Origin: Sphingobacterium sp. UGAL515B_05
GTDB taxonomy: Bacteria; Bacteroidota; Bacteroidia; Sphingobacteriales; Sphingobacteriaceae
Reading direction: 5' to 3'
NCBI RefSeq assembly: GCF_033097525.1
Contig: NZ_CP109907.1
Span: forward strand, 4,898,001 to 4,962,000
DNA: 64,000 bases
Numbering within the stretch: position 1 is the stretch's first letter; the number at the start of each line of letters is the position of its first letter. This document shows positions 44,746 through 53,287 of the stretch, one piece after another. The position numbers were made by a program, and so were the translations under genes. A model generated the notes under the pieces. It had not been told where the DNA came from. It saw only the letters and a list, made by a program, of their open reading frames with translations, and made no database searches.

Positions 44746-45087
44746 ATGCGAACATGTGAAATGAATGATGTCATCGGCAGCACTATCTTTACAAAACTTC
44801 ATTGGAGCTCACCCCCAAAAAAACATTTCAAACTAATTGATACCTTAGGAAATGTCGTGCGAGAAAGAACGCGGAAAGTTAGGCCCGAACCGCAAAACTT
44901 TGTTTCATTCAGAAAGACTGACCTTGACATCTATGTATTGGTCAATAGATTTTTTACCAAAAGTATTTGCTTTGCAATAGATCAACAGGGTGATTTAGTT
45001 GTGCCCAGGGAGTCGACAGCAGCCGGTTTTCTTATTCTCTTTCCGTTCGCTGGCGCAGTTTATTTATACCTCAAGTTTCATCAATAA
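44746..45087 (+). CDS. Unknown small protein
   Basis: 113 residues. The basic N-terminal half (SSPPKKHFKLIDTLGNVVRE) and a C-terminal hydrophobic helix (AAGFLILFPFAGAVYLYLKF) suggest a membrane-attached protein with its bulk in the cytosol. No family recognised. No obvious ribosome-binding site, so the start is uncertain. Confidence 0.45.
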   Translation: MRTCEMNDVIGSTIFTKLHWSSPPKKHFKLIDTLGNVVRERTRKVRPEPQNFVSFRKTDLDIYVLVNRFFTKSICFAIDQQGDLVVPRESTAAGFLILFPFAGAVYLYLKFHQ

Positions 45088-45089
45088 AC

Positions 45090-45305
45090 ACTTAGCGCGA
45101 GGTACGAAGGGTAGTAATTATTACCAGACAAACTTTTACCTTCGTAAAGACCTTGGATGGTTTCTGCCATGAAGCGTTCAAAACACCGAAGCCCTCTTGA
45201 GTATTTCTAAAAACAAACATTAACGAAAAATCGAATGGGTCTTTTTCTTTCATGACCGTGTCGTTTGAATAATTGAATATAAATAATCTTATTGAATTAT
45301 TCCTC
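45090..45305 (-). pseudogene. C-terminal fragment of an unknown gene
   Basis: An open frame without a start reads NYSNDTVMKEKDPFDFSLMF and RNTQEGFGVLNASWQKPSKV to a TAA at 45090. It is separate from the lipoprotein gene upstream. Family unknown. Confidence 0.4.
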
Positions 45306-45351
45306 TGACACAGTTTACGTTACAGTCTCCTGCGATGTGGTAGTGAGTGTA

Positions 45352-45768
45352 CTACTTGATTTCAAAATGCCAATTGTTGTCAATTAATGTATTTTGAGCT
45401 ATTTCAAATTTCCGAATAACAGTTTGTGGATGTTTCTCCAACATTTCTGTTTTTAACTGTATAGAATCAACTGAAAAGATAAATATCATTTTATCATCAT
45501 TAAACCTATAATTCGAGGGAGAGTCCCAATCGCCCATAACAGCGAAGTGGGTTGAATCGTTCGATTTAATAAAATAATACTGTCTCAACTGTTTATCGAC
45601 TTTACCATATTCACTAAAATATAGTTTAGCATTATTGGTGGAGGAATCCTTTGTAAGGTAAACACAAACGTTTTTATCTGTTTTATTGACTATACAAAAT
45701 CTTGGATCAATTCTATCACAAGAAACCAAAGTGATAGAAGCTGCAATTGCTATTTTTAATATTTTCAT
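45352..45768 (-). CDS. Small lipoprotein of unknown function
   Basis: 138 residues from ATG 45768, giving a lipoprotein signal MKILKIAIAASITLVSCDRI with the lipidated Cys at 17. The mature part is strand-rich (FCIVNKTDKNVCVYLTKDS, KMIFIFSVDSIQLKTEMLEK). A decayed paralogue of the C-terminal half lies just upstream at 45854-46043. Envelope location is predicted; function unknown. Confidence 0.65.
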   Translation of the reverse strand: MKILKIAIAASITLVSCDRIDPRFCIVNKTDKNVCVYLTKDSSTNNAKLYFSEYGKVDKQLRQYYFIKSNDSTHFAVMGDWDSPSNYRFNDDKMIFIFSVDSIQLKTEMLEKHPQTVIRKFEIAQNTLIDNNWHFEIK

Positions 45769-45853
45769 CCTGCTAGTATTTATCAAATTTCAATTTATAC
45801 GAAAGATAAAAGAAACTTATTATTAACCTTTCATATCAAGTATTATTCTTTAA

Positions 45854-46043
45854 TCAGTACAAGTTTGTTGTATGAATTGTTGTCGGAATTAATAACCGCC
45901 AACCCCGCTGATTAAGTTTGTTCCGTGTCATTTGATACCTTTTTATAAGCTGAGGATAATTTGCTTTCACTTTTTTCATATCGTATTCAATTGAATCAAT
46001 TGAAAATATAAAAATATTTCCATCTCTGTCAAATTGCTGATAT
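45854..46043 (-). pseudogene. Fragment of a paralogue of the 45352 lipoprotein
   Basis: The frame reads RDGNIFIFSIDSIEYDMKKV, parallel to DDKMIFIFSVDSIQLKTEML of the neighbour, and ends LNQRGWRLLIPTTIHTTNLY before TGA. The N-terminal part is missing or scrambled. A tandem duplication in which one copy died. Confidence 0.6.
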
Positions 46044-46374
46044 GGTTCTAATTACCAATAATCGAAAACCAAATTATATATTCTTCACTTTATCACATGC
46101 TGGCATCGGATCACTTTCCTTCTTACGCATACAACCAAAAGGACAGCAAAGTACCAACATGAAAATTTATTTTAAAAGTGCGTACCTTGACATTAAATCA
46201 AGCAAAAGAAAAGGCAGCCCATAACAGCACATTTTCAATAGGCAGGGCGTGTTTAGTCATTACGTTAACTTTTACTATACTATATTTAAAAATTCAAAGC
46301 GTGTTTATTTTTTTATGCACAAACAAATAGTTGTACGATTTTAAGAAGAGTCAAAAAACTATAGAATTTAAAAG

Positions 46375-46740
46375 TTATTGAATTTCCACATCATCCTTTT
46401 CTAACTCAAAAAAGTAACTGAATACAATTGCAGCGATTGAATAGCACATTATTGGTTGCAGAACTCCAACGGTATTACACAAACAGATTGTGGTACCAAT
46501 GCCAAGAATTGCCGTAGAAACCAAAATTAGTCTTACCCATTTTGTGTCCATTCTACTATGTTTCTTAAGCCAGTAGAAGACTAAAATATAAATAATTAGG
46601 GTTGGTATAGAGAAGAGGAGACTTACGACCGATAGCATGATTATAGCCACCATTGCTGCATCGGCACCTAATCCAGCTGCCAGAATAAAAAGAATCGCAC
46701 CTATTAATAACGTGCTTCCCCAATGTTTAAAAACGTACAA
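46375..46740 (-). CDS. Small integral membrane protein
   Basis: 121 residues beginning at TTG 46740, since no ATG precedes the first helix. Four hydrophobic segments (about 9-24, 28-58 as two, 69-87, 94-111) and an acidic tail (ELEKDDVEIQ). The missing ATG may mean a truncated 5' end. No family recognised. Confidence 0.5.
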   Translation of the reverse strand: MYVFKHWGSTLLIGAILFILAAGLGADAAMVAIIMLSVVSLLFSIPTLIIYILVFYWLKKHSRMDTKWVRLILVSTAILGIGTTICLCNTVGVLQPIMCYSIAAIVFSYFFELEKDDVEIQ

Positions 46741-46835
46741 CCAGTTCGTAGTTTAAAGCTTATGCGGTATGTAAGGCTATTTTAATCGTTACTTTTGGAT
46801 CATAAGTCATGTTCGAATTTAAAATTAACTTTCTA

Positions 46836-46872
46836 ATTTGGCAAATTACGTATATTTAAGAGTTATATGACA
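46836..46872 (+). promoter_or_regulatory. Duplicated promoter-like region, copy 1
   Basis: TTTGGCAAATTACGTATATT followed by TAAGAGTTA is repeated at 47588-47621 with two changes, before another small gene. The TATATTTA element fits a -7 box. Confidence 0.5.
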
Positions 46873-46893
46873 TAGTTGTAAATCAAGTACTAA

Positions 46894-47301
46894 ATGGAAC
46901 AAAGAGAATTTTCCAAATTAATACTTAAATTCCTGGAAGGAAATTATCCACAGTTTGCTCAGACAATAAAGTTTCAAGATGACGGATCGTTTGATTGTGA
47001 TTTAAAAAGTGAATCCGAAATATTTTCAATTTGGATTACAACATATAATAACGAAATAACTATTGGAATTGAAGATCCAAATGGAAAAACAGATATTCAT
47101 CGTCATATTTCATGTTATGGTTTAGATGATTTAGAAGCTTGTGTTGCAGAATTGTCATCATTTATTGAAAATATTAAAGCCGACAATTTAGTTTTATATC
47201 AAGATGAGGATGGAAAATATGATTGGATAGAATCATTTGAATTTGAAAACCTTGATAACTGTAAAAAGTTTTCCTGGAAGATTAATCACGACGTCACATA
47301 A
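46894..47301 (+). CDS. Unknown small acidic protein
   Basis: 135 residues, strongly acidic, no signal peptide. MEQREFSKLILKFLEGNYPQ, FSIWITTYNNEITIGIEDPN and CVAELSSFIENIKADNLVLY suggest an alpha/beta single domain. Acidic standalone proteins of this size are often immunity factors; no toxin partner is seen. Its promoter region is shared with the DUF4304-like gene downstream. Confidence 0.6.
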   Translation: MEQREFSKLILKFLEGNYPQFAQTIKFQDDGSFDCDLKSESEIFSIWITTYNNEITIGIEDPNGKTDIHRHISCYGLDDLEACVAELSSFIENIKADNLVLYQDEDGKYDWIESFEFENLDNCKKFSWKINHDVT

Positions 47302-47364
47302 TAGCAGTTTTTCCCCTTCCACCCGAATATACACATATGAAAAAGTATTAACCTTAACCTTCTC

Positions 47365-47560
47365 TCAGTGATCATTACTGTTATAGATCCACATAGGCTC
47401 TGTTTGACCTGCTCGTTCAAAGCCCTTCTTTTTATAAAAGTCGATAGCATTTCTATCAGCCGTAAGCATCTGCAGTGAAGACCCTTTTAAATCTCTTGCA
47501 TTTTATCCATAATCAGACGCCCAACACCTTTGCCTTGATAAGAGGGTATTTATTATGATT
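47365..47560 (-). pseudogene. GNAT acetyltransferase fragment
   Basis: YQGKGVGRLIMDKMQEI is the acetyl-CoA-binding motif A (Q/R-x-x-G-x-G/A). One base is missing, and the next frame continues SSLQMLTADRNAIDFYKKKG and FERAGQTEPMWIYNSND, the usual GNAT C-terminus. The N-terminal half is absent. Confidence 0.8.
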
Positions 47561-47587
47561 AGCATTCTCCATAAAATCTATTTGCGA

Positions 47588-47621
47588 ATTTGGTAAATTG
47601 CGTATATTTAAGAGTTAGTGA
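47588..47621 (+). promoter_or_regulatory. Duplicated promoter-like region, copy 2
   Basis: TTTGGTAAATTGCGTATATT followed by TAAGAGTTA. Second copy of the 46836 element, placed 43 nt before the TTG start of the DUF4304-like gene. Confidence 0.5.
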
Positions 47622-47663
47622 TCAGGCTAAACAGACATTCCGTAACAAACAGAAAGAATAAAA

Positions 47664-48371
47664 TTGGGACTACTTGATATTTTTAAACGACAGGACAAAT
47701 CCAAAAGTGAAACTGAACAATCAGCAATACCGACAGGTTTTAAAACTCATCTTGACATAGTTGAAAAAGATATTTATGCCAAACTAAAATCATTCGGTTT
47801 TAAGAAGAACGGTAGGACGTTTAACAGACGGCTTGACGATGGGATAATTCAGGTAATCAATTTACAAAGTGGACAATATCCCATTGGACAGGGGTATAAA
47901 ATACCGGGGTTACGGGAAAATTTATACGGAAAGTTTGTTGTTAATCTTGGCGTATGTATCGAAAGCCTTTACAAATTTCAATCACCGACAGAAAACAAAA
48001 AATATTACAAGGAATATGAGTGCCAAATCAGGGCTAGACTTGGAGCCTTATTAACAGGACAAGACTATTGGTGGACTATTACGGACGACAACAATAAAAT
48101 CACACAAGAAATTATTGAAGGAATTGAAACGACAGCATTTAAGTGGTTTTCAGGTTTAGAAACGAAAGATAAAATAATTTCTAACAATGGAAAATTACCG
48201 TATGACGCTACACCAAGAGTAAAGTTGGACATAGCACTAATTGTATGGTTTGACGATAAAGCGAAAGGTTCTGAATTATTCAAAGATTATTACCACAGCA
48301 TTCAACCAGCGAAATCATCACATAAGGCGTATGTCAGAGATTTAGCAAAAGAACTAGAAATCGAGCTATGA
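47664..48371 (+). CDS. DUF4304 domain protein
   Basis: 235 residues starting at TTG 47664 (reading MGLLDIFKRQDKSK); no ATG is available, so an ATG may have mutated. The DUF4304 pattern is clear: VEKDIYAKLKSFGFKKNGRT, FNRRLDDGIIQVINLQSGQY and the YGKFVVNLGVCIESLY strand. Function unknown; these proteins are often found as single accessory genes. It leads a two-gene unit with the next gene. Confidence 0.75.
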   Translation: MGLLDIFKRQDKSKSETEQSAIPTGFKTHLDIVEKDIYAKLKSFGFKKNGRTFNRRLDDGIIQVINLQSGQYPIGQGYKIPGLRENLYGKFVVNLGVCIESLYKFQSPTENKKYYKEYECQIRARLGALLTGQDYWWTITDDNNKITQEIIEGIETTAFKWFSGLETKDKIISNNGKLPYDATPRVKLDIALIVWFDDKAKGSELFKDYYHSIQPAKSSHKAYVRDLAKELEIEL

Positions 48372-48419
48372 CGACAAAAGCCCAAATTGTTTTATGCAGT
48401 TTTAAAAAGACTTCCCTAT

Positions 48420-48980
48420 ATGACTCTAGAAGAAATAATTAATCATCATAGAAATACTTACATCAATCAATTAATTTCCTTTTATGAAAACAGAGGTAAT
48501 GGTGTGAAAGAAATATTACTAAAATTAAGTTCTGATGAAGAAACCTTATTATTTAATTTAACAAGACCTGATTTTTTGTCAAATAAAGATGGCAATTATG
48601 GTATCGAAGAATTATACCCAGATACATTTTCAAATCATCAGCCTATAAATTTTGTATATAAAAATTTAAATATAGAATTACACCCTATATTTTGGCACGG
48701 AGTTGAATTTATTTTGGATTCAAAATTTGCAGAGTTTGAATGGTTAAAAAGTTGGACTACTACAGCTCTGAAAGAGAACAATGATGAATCTACTAATGAA
48801 TTAGATTTGCTTGAGGCTATACATAATGTATCTATACCTAGCATTTCGGAAAAATCAACGATTTTCACAGTAGACTTTGGCACTTCAACATCCGAAACAT
48901 TTTTCGCGTTGTTAAATACTATTAACGAAACTGGCGCTAAAAACATTATCATAAATTCCTTTGATTTAATTGAAGAATAA
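48420..48980 (+). CDS. Unknown acidic protein
   Basis: 186 residues from ATG 48420 (MTLEEIINHHRNTYINQLIS). Acidic throughout, with LFNLTRPDFLSNKDGNYGIE, HPIFWHGVEFILDSKFAEFE and the C-terminal FTVDFGTSTSETFFALLNTI. No signal peptide. The FWH-x-x-x-F pattern hints at a compact alpha/beta fold but I do not know the family. It follows the DUF4304-like gene by 48 nt, probably the same transcript. Confidence 0.6.
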   Translation: MTLEEIINHHRNTYINQLISFYENRGNGVKEILLKLSSDEETLLFNLTRPDFLSNKDGNYGIEELYPDTFSNHQPINFVYKNLNIELHPIFWHGVEFILDSKFAEFEWLKSWTTTALKENNDESTNELDLLEAIHNVSIPSISEKSTIFTVDFGTSTSETFFALLNTINETGAKNIIINSFDLIEE

Positions 48981-49171
48981 AAATTGCATACAACATCGTA
49001 TTGGCAATAATGAGACTGACAGTTATAAACTCAACATTTGTAATTCTAACGGGCATTTGTTCAAGGTTCAACTTTGGTTCTTCGAATGAACATTTTTTGC
49101 TAAAAATCCCTGCCTTAGGCCATACCTGAACCGTTGTAAGCCATTTTAATACACGGCACGTCAAAGAAAGT
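48981..49171. other. GC-richer non-coding segment
   Basis: No convincing gene. The base composition differs from the flanks. It resembles spacer sequence between accessory genes rather than coding DNA. Confidence 0.35.
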
Positions 49172-49294
49172 ATGGAAAATCTATTTGAAAGCCAAGAGCA
49201 AATTAAAGAACTAATTCAACGAGCTGAAGAGGAAGGCGAGACAAAAAGGCTTTGGAAAAACAGGAAGTTTTCGTTTTCTGTAAAATGTATTTAA
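49172..49294 (+). pseudogene. 5' fragment of an unknown gene
   Basis: MENLFESQEQIKELIQRAEE then EGETKRLWKNRKFSFSVKCI to TAA: 40 codons of amphipathic helix ending where the promoter of the next gene begins. Probably truncated by the insertion or rearrangement that joined it to the SDR unit. Confidence 0.45.
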
Positions 49295-49342
49295 CAATCG
49301 TGGATTTGTATACAACAAGAGATTAAGGTATTCCCAACTTTG
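49280..49342 (+). promoter_or_regulatory. Putative AraC operator and promoter of the SDR-DUF2147-AraC unit
   Basis: GTAAAATGTATTT starts at 49280 and ACTTTG at 49337, a distance of 57 nt. This mirrors the two sites near 1711 and 2410 (58 nt each). Confidence 0.5.
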
Positions 49343-49369
49343 CAGTATCAAACTTTAAATGTTGAGAAG

Positions 49370-50188
49370 ATGAAAAAAGTAATTCTTATAACAGGTGCAA
49401 GTTCGGGAATGGGTAAAGAATCCGCAAAGGCGCTTATCAAGCAAGGACATATCGTTTACACTGTTGCTCGCCGCATTGAAAATATGCAGGATCTGAAAAT
49501 GCTGGGTGGACATCCAATACAAATGGACGTAACAAAGGAAAGTGATATCGACAGGGTTGTCGATATCATAATTTCAGAACAAGGAAAAATTGATGTATTA
49601 TGGAATAATGCAGGATTTGGACTTTATGGTTCTGTTGAGGATGTTCCCTTAGATGAGGCGAGAAAACAGATGGAGGTAAATGTTTTTGGAATGGCTGCAA
49701 TGACACAAAAAATAGTACCTCATATGCGGAGAGCAAAATCCGGAACAATTATCAATACTTCCTCGATGGGGGGAAAAATGTATTTTCCAATGGGAGCATG
49801 GTATCACGCCAGTAAACACGCAGTAGAAGGTCTGAGTGACTGTTTGCGATTGGAATTGAAACCTTTTGATGTGAAAGTTGTCGTGCTGGAGCCAGGCTTT
49901 ATAGCAACTGAATTTGGTTCAGCGCTCTTAGATCAGTTTGATCAATTACCAAAAGACAGTGCCTACAAAAGCATGATGGATAAGATCAGAAAAGGAACGG
50001 CTGATGCTGCAAAAGGAAACGGCTCCTCTTCACCAAAAGTCATTGCCGATGCGATTATAAAAATCGTCAATTCAAATAAACCCAAAACGCGGTACAAAGT
50101 TGGTAAGTTTTCAGTCATGATGCCCTGGATGCGTATCTATTTAGGAGACGAGTTGTTTGATACAATAGTAATGAGCCAAATGAAATAA
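49370..50188 (+). CDS. SDR family oxidoreductase
   Basis: 272 residues from ATG 49370, with the cofactor motif TGASSGMGKESA close to the N-terminus, VLWNNAGFGLYG, the catalytic Ser in NTSSMGGKMYFP and Tyr-Lys in YHASKHAVEGLS. It is of the classical type acting on hydroxy or keto groups; the substrate is unknown. It is the first gene of a unit with DUF2147 and an AraC regulator. Confidence 0.9.
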   Translation: MKKVILITGASSGMGKESAKALIKQGHIVYTVARRIENMQDLKMLGGHPIQMDVTKESDIDRVVDIIISEQGKIDVLWNNAGFGLYGSVEDVPLDEARKQMEVNVFGMAAMTQKIVPHMRRAKSGTIINTSSMGGKMYFPMGAWYHASKHAVEGLSDCLRLELKPFDVKVVVLEPGFIATEFGSALLDQFDQLPKDSAYKSMMDKIRKGTADAAKGNGSSSPKVIADAIIKIVNSNKPKTRYKVGKFSVMMPWMRIYLGDELFDTIVMSQMK

Positions 50189-50223
50189 ATCCTTTTTATT
50201 AATCATAACCAAAATACTGTAAA

Positions 50224-50667
50224 ATGAATACGATTAGACTCTTATTCCTGTTGATGATGGGAATATTTGGCAATGCTTATGCGCAAACTGAGAATGAAAT
50301 AATAGGCAATTGGGAATCTGATAAGAAAGATGTGATCTTAGAAATTTATCGCAGTGGCGATAGCTACCAGGGCAAGTATATCTGGGGAAAACAAATTGTG
50401 GAAAGCGATGGAAAGACCTCCAAAAAAGACTTGAAAAATACCGACAAAAACCTTCGGACGAGAAATATCGTGGGCATTACAAGTTTAACTTCTTTAAGGT
50501 GGAATGGTAAAGAGTATACGGACGGAAAAATCTATAATGCGCCAAGCGGAGATACCTATAGTTGCAAGGTGTGGATTAAAAATAATAAATTATATTTACG
50601 TGGATACTTAGGGCTCTCTTTATTGGGGCAAACAGCAAGTTTTCACCGAACTTTAGACAGTAAATAG
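50224..50667 (+). CDS. DUF2147 exported protein
   Basis: 147 residues with a signal peptide (about 1-20, ending AYA). The DUF2147 fold, a lipocalin-like beta barrel, is recognisable: IIGNWESDKKDVILEIYRSG at the start, YTDGKIYNAPSGDTYSCKVW in the middle and LYLRGYLGLSLLGQTASFHR at the end. It is found in the periplasm, and its ligand is not known. It lies 35 nt after the SDR and 2 nt before the AraC start. Confidence 0.88.
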   Translation: MNTIRLLFLLMMGIFGNAYAQTENEIIGNWESDKKDVILEIYRSGDSYQGKYIWGKQIVESDGKTSKKDLKNTDKNLRTRNIVGITSLTSLRWNGKEYTDGKIYNAPSGDTYSCKVWIKNNKLYLRGYLGLSLLGQTASFHRTLDSK

Positions 50668-50669
50668 AA

Positions 50670-51575
50670 ATGAAGCCTGTAATCAATATAAAAACTATTT
50701 CCGACATCAATAAGTTTGTACAGCATAAAACCAAACATCCATTGGTTACGATAATTGATTTCAGCAAAATGGATGACGTAATGGAAGAAGGAATGCGTAT
50801 CAGCTGTGATTTTTATTCTGTGATGTTTAAAAATTATTGTGCAAACAACATGCGATATGGAAGGCAGTCGTACGATTTTCAGGAAGGAAGTTTGGTCTGT
50901 ATCGCTCCCAAACAGGTGGTCACTATGGATAATGAGATAGAAAAAAAGGAAGACGTGATGGGCTGGGGACTATTTTTCCATCCTGATCTCCTGCATGGGA
51001 CATCTTTAGGTTCAAAGATGAAAGAGTATACCTTCTTTTCTTACGAAACATCAGAGGCATTGCATCTTTCGGATAAGGAAAAAGAAACATTATTTGACTG
51101 CATTAAAAAAATTGAAACGGAACTAGAGGAAAATATTGATCATTATAGTCAGACTCTGATCGTTTCCAATATCGAACTATTGCTCAATTACTGCCAGCGC
51201 TATTATGGGAGGCAATTTATAACTAGGAAAGGTTCGAACAGAACTATTGTTGGAAAAGTAGCGGATGTATTGACGAATTATTTTAATTCGAATGAACTCA
51301 TTCAAAATGGGTTGCCTTCAGTGACTTGTCTTGCTGAAAAAGTTAATCTCTCGCCCAATTACCTCAGCGATTTACTAAAGAAAGAAACAGGCATGAACGC
51401 CAAAGACACGATCCATTATTACCTAATAGAAGAAGCCAAAGATGTTCTTTTAGGGACTAATAAAAGCATAAGTGAAATAGCTTATGAATTAGGGTTTGAA
51501 TATCCTCAATACTTCAGTAAACTATTTAAACAAAAAACAGGAAATACACCGCAGGAGTTTCGAAACTTAAATTAA
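50670..51575 (+). CDS. AraC family transcriptional regulator
   Basis: 301 residues. An N-terminal cupin (CAPKQVVTMDNE) is followed by a C-terminal HTH pair: VTCLAEKVNLSPNYLSDLLK and ISEIAYELGFEYPQYFSKLF, with the ending GNTPQEFRNLN. It is the intact relative of the pseudogene at 1802, which helped define that gene's lesions. It is co-transcribed with its likely targets and probably acts at the site near 49280. Confidence 0.9.
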   Translation: MKPVINIKTISDINKFVQHKTKHPLVTIIDFSKMDDVMEEGMRISCDFYSVMFKNYCANNMRYGRQSYDFQEGSLVCIAPKQVVTMDNEIEKKEDVMGWGLFFHPDLLHGTSLGSKMKEYTFFSYETSEALHLSDKEKETLFDCIKKIETELEENIDHYSQTLIVSNIELLLNYCQRYYGRQFITRKGSNRTIVGKVADVLTNYFNSNELIQNGLPSVTCLAEKVNLSPNYLSDLLKKETGMNAKDTIHYYLIEEAKDVLLGTNKSISEIAYELGFEYPQYFSKLFKQKTGNTPQEFRNLN

Positions 51576-51848
51576 TACTAGTAAGTGAAATTTTTTCATA
51601 AACTTACTGTATTCTTCATAATTTATCTTGCGGGTATTATACCGAACCTGTTTCAGACTATAATTGGTATTTTATTCAACGGTGAATTCCCTATAATGTT
51701 CTGTCTTGTCATTACAAAGAAAACCCCAAAACAAATTGTTAGCGATAAGCTGATCCATTTTTTTATGATCTGTTGCACTGAGAAAGAAGAATATAAAAAG
51801 GATTATCTAACTCTTTGTGAATGATGATCTAGTTTAAAAAAAGGGAAT

Positions 51849-52244
51849 TCACTGTTTAACACTGTTAGACTGCAAAGTTGAATTTCTTATAAGCATAAAA
51901 AGTTGATTAATGTCCAGGTTAGGGGATAAAACCGAGTGAACATAATTTGTACATCGCTTTGCTTCCCGAAGAAAAGTTTGATGTACAATAAGTAAAATGA
52001 CCGTGTCGGGGTAAAAATAATTTACAAACGAAAAGAAAAGCCCTGTGTCTTTAAATACGAGGCGATAATCTATCAGCAGCAATTCTGGCCTTTCATTGAT
52101 GTAAGAATTGCTGCTGATAGAATCAATAGATGTTGCTTCAAGTACAATATTTGCCGGACTTTGTATATGCTCAGAAAAAAGTATACGGTAGGCGAACAGT
52201 AGCTTTCTCAAATTCGTAATAATACCAATATTGATTTTTTCCAT
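51849..52244 (-). CDS. Degenerate receiver-like protein
   Basis: 131 residues starting MEKINIGIITNLRKLLFAYR. LLLIDYRLVFKDTGLFFSFV sits where a receiver domain has its phospho-acceptor Asp, but the acidic pair at the N-terminus is missing (IGIITN) and no output domain follows. It may be a stand-alone or atypical receiver used in a protein-protein switch. Convergent with the AraC unit; no clear partner. Confidence 0.5.
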   Translation of the reverse strand: MEKINIGIITNLRKLLFAYRILFSEHIQSPANIVLEATSIDSISSNSYINERPELLLIDYRLVFKDTGLFFSFVNYFYPDTVILLIVHQTFLREAKRCTNYVHSVLSPNLDINQLFMLIRNSTLQSNSVKQ

Positions 52245-52306
52245 ACCTAACGATATTATTGTTATTTACAAGCTTTCTACTTATCGCTACCGATATAATG
52301 CTACCT

Positions 52307-52789
52307 TTAAAATTGAGGTATACGTTGATTTAGGGATAGCATGTCAGATTTGTGCTGAAAAGCATTTTCTCCCTTTTCGGCTTCTTTGTCACTTACAATT
52401 TTGCGAAGTGATTGGCTCGAGAACCTATTTTTGTTTTTGGTATAGCATATTTCGATACCTTCCGAAATACAGTAATCCTTTCCTGAAAAATCGACCAATT
52501 TATATTCTTCACCTATAAAATACGTGTGAATGGGCAGCGACTGAAGCATATCCGTGATGTCTTTATCCGATTCAAAAGGAATAATTTCATCAACAAATTG
52601 ACAACCCTCCAATTTGATAAACCGTTCGACCATTGTTTGTGCTGCATCTTGGGATTCAGCATTCTGTATGTTTGAATCGGTTTTAAGTCCTACAACCAAA
52701 TAATCACATTTGCTCTTAGCTTCCTGTAGTGCAACAATATGGCCTACATGTAACATGTCAAATACGCCGAAAATAATACCTACGTTCAT
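52307..52789 (-). CDS. HxGH nucleotidyltransferase, copy 2
   Basis: 160 residues. FGVFDMLHVGHIVALQEAKS carries the HxGH nucleotide-binding motif (His14, His17), and NRFSSQSLRKIVSDK fills the place of the second motif (R-T-x-G-I-S-T-T in TagD-like enzymes). The family joins a CTP- or ATP-derived nucleotide to a phosphorylated polyol or similar head group. It is a tandem paralogue of the next gene upstream, 15 nt apart. Substrates unknown. Confidence 0.85.
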   Translation of the reverse strand: MNVGIIFGVFDMLHVGHIVALQEAKSKCDYLVVGLKTDSNIQNAESQDAAQTMVERFIKLEGCQFVDEIIPFESDKDITDMLQSLPIHTYFIGEEYKLVDFSGKDYCISEGIEICYTKNKNRFSSQSLRKIVSDKEAEKGENAFQHKSDMLSLNQRIPQF

Positions 52790-52804
52790 ATATTCATTAT
52801 TAGT

Positions 52805-53287
52805 TTATGCATTTATACGCTTTAAGGCGTAGTTAACTCCCTCATTTATATTTACTACTGAACCCAGACTGGCTCTTTCTTTCGATGCAATTATTCGGCG
52901 TAAAGAAGAACTCGAAAACCTGTTTTCCCGTCTATTGAAATACAATTCTATTCCCTTTTCTTCGCAGTATTGCCTTCCTGTAAATGCTTTATCCATATAT
53001 TCATCGCCTAAGATCCGCACATGTATTTTGAACGAACGTAATACATCTTCCAGATCCTGTTCTGTTGCATATGGAATAATCATATCTACATGTTTACATG
53101 CCTTTAATTGCATATAGCGTTCAAATACAGATTGTGTTGGCTTGTTTTTCTCTGGACGATCAAGTGTTGGATCGGTTTGTAGGCCGCAGATCAGAAAGTC
53201 GCAATGATCTTTGGCATCTTCGAGCATTTTAATGTGACCTGCATGGAGCAGATCAAAAGCAGAAAACGTAATTCCTATTTTTTTCAT
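52805..53287 (-). CDS. HxGH nucleotidyltransferase, copy 1
   Basis: 160 residues. FSAFDLLHAGHIKMLEDAKD has HxGH (His15, His18) and LICGLQTDPT; ENRFSSSSLRRIIASKE ends the active site. It is closest to glycerol-3-phosphate cytidylyltransferase-like proteins, but the second motif lacks the usual Gly-Ile-Ser, so another head group is possible. Divergent from the trehalose operon, with 199 bp between. The two copies differ at many positions, so they are probably not redundant. Confidence 0.85.
   Translation of the reverse strand: MKKIGITFSAFDLLHAGHIKMLEDAKDHCDFLICGLQTDPTLDRPEKNKPTQSVFERYMQLKACKHVDMIIPYATEQDLEDVLRSFKIHVRILGDEYMDKAFTGRQYCEEKGIELYFNRRENRFSSSSLRRIIASKERASLGSVVNINEGVNYALKRINA

Noticed and set aside
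48949..49164. Minus-strand frame of 71 codons
   Set aside because: It overlaps the end of the gene at 48420 and lies in a GC-richer non-coding segment; no promoter or family features.
51585..51824. GTG-started plus-strand frame of 79 codons after the AraC gene
   Set aside because: No ribosome-binding site, odd composition, and no recognisable domain despite a hydrophobic start.
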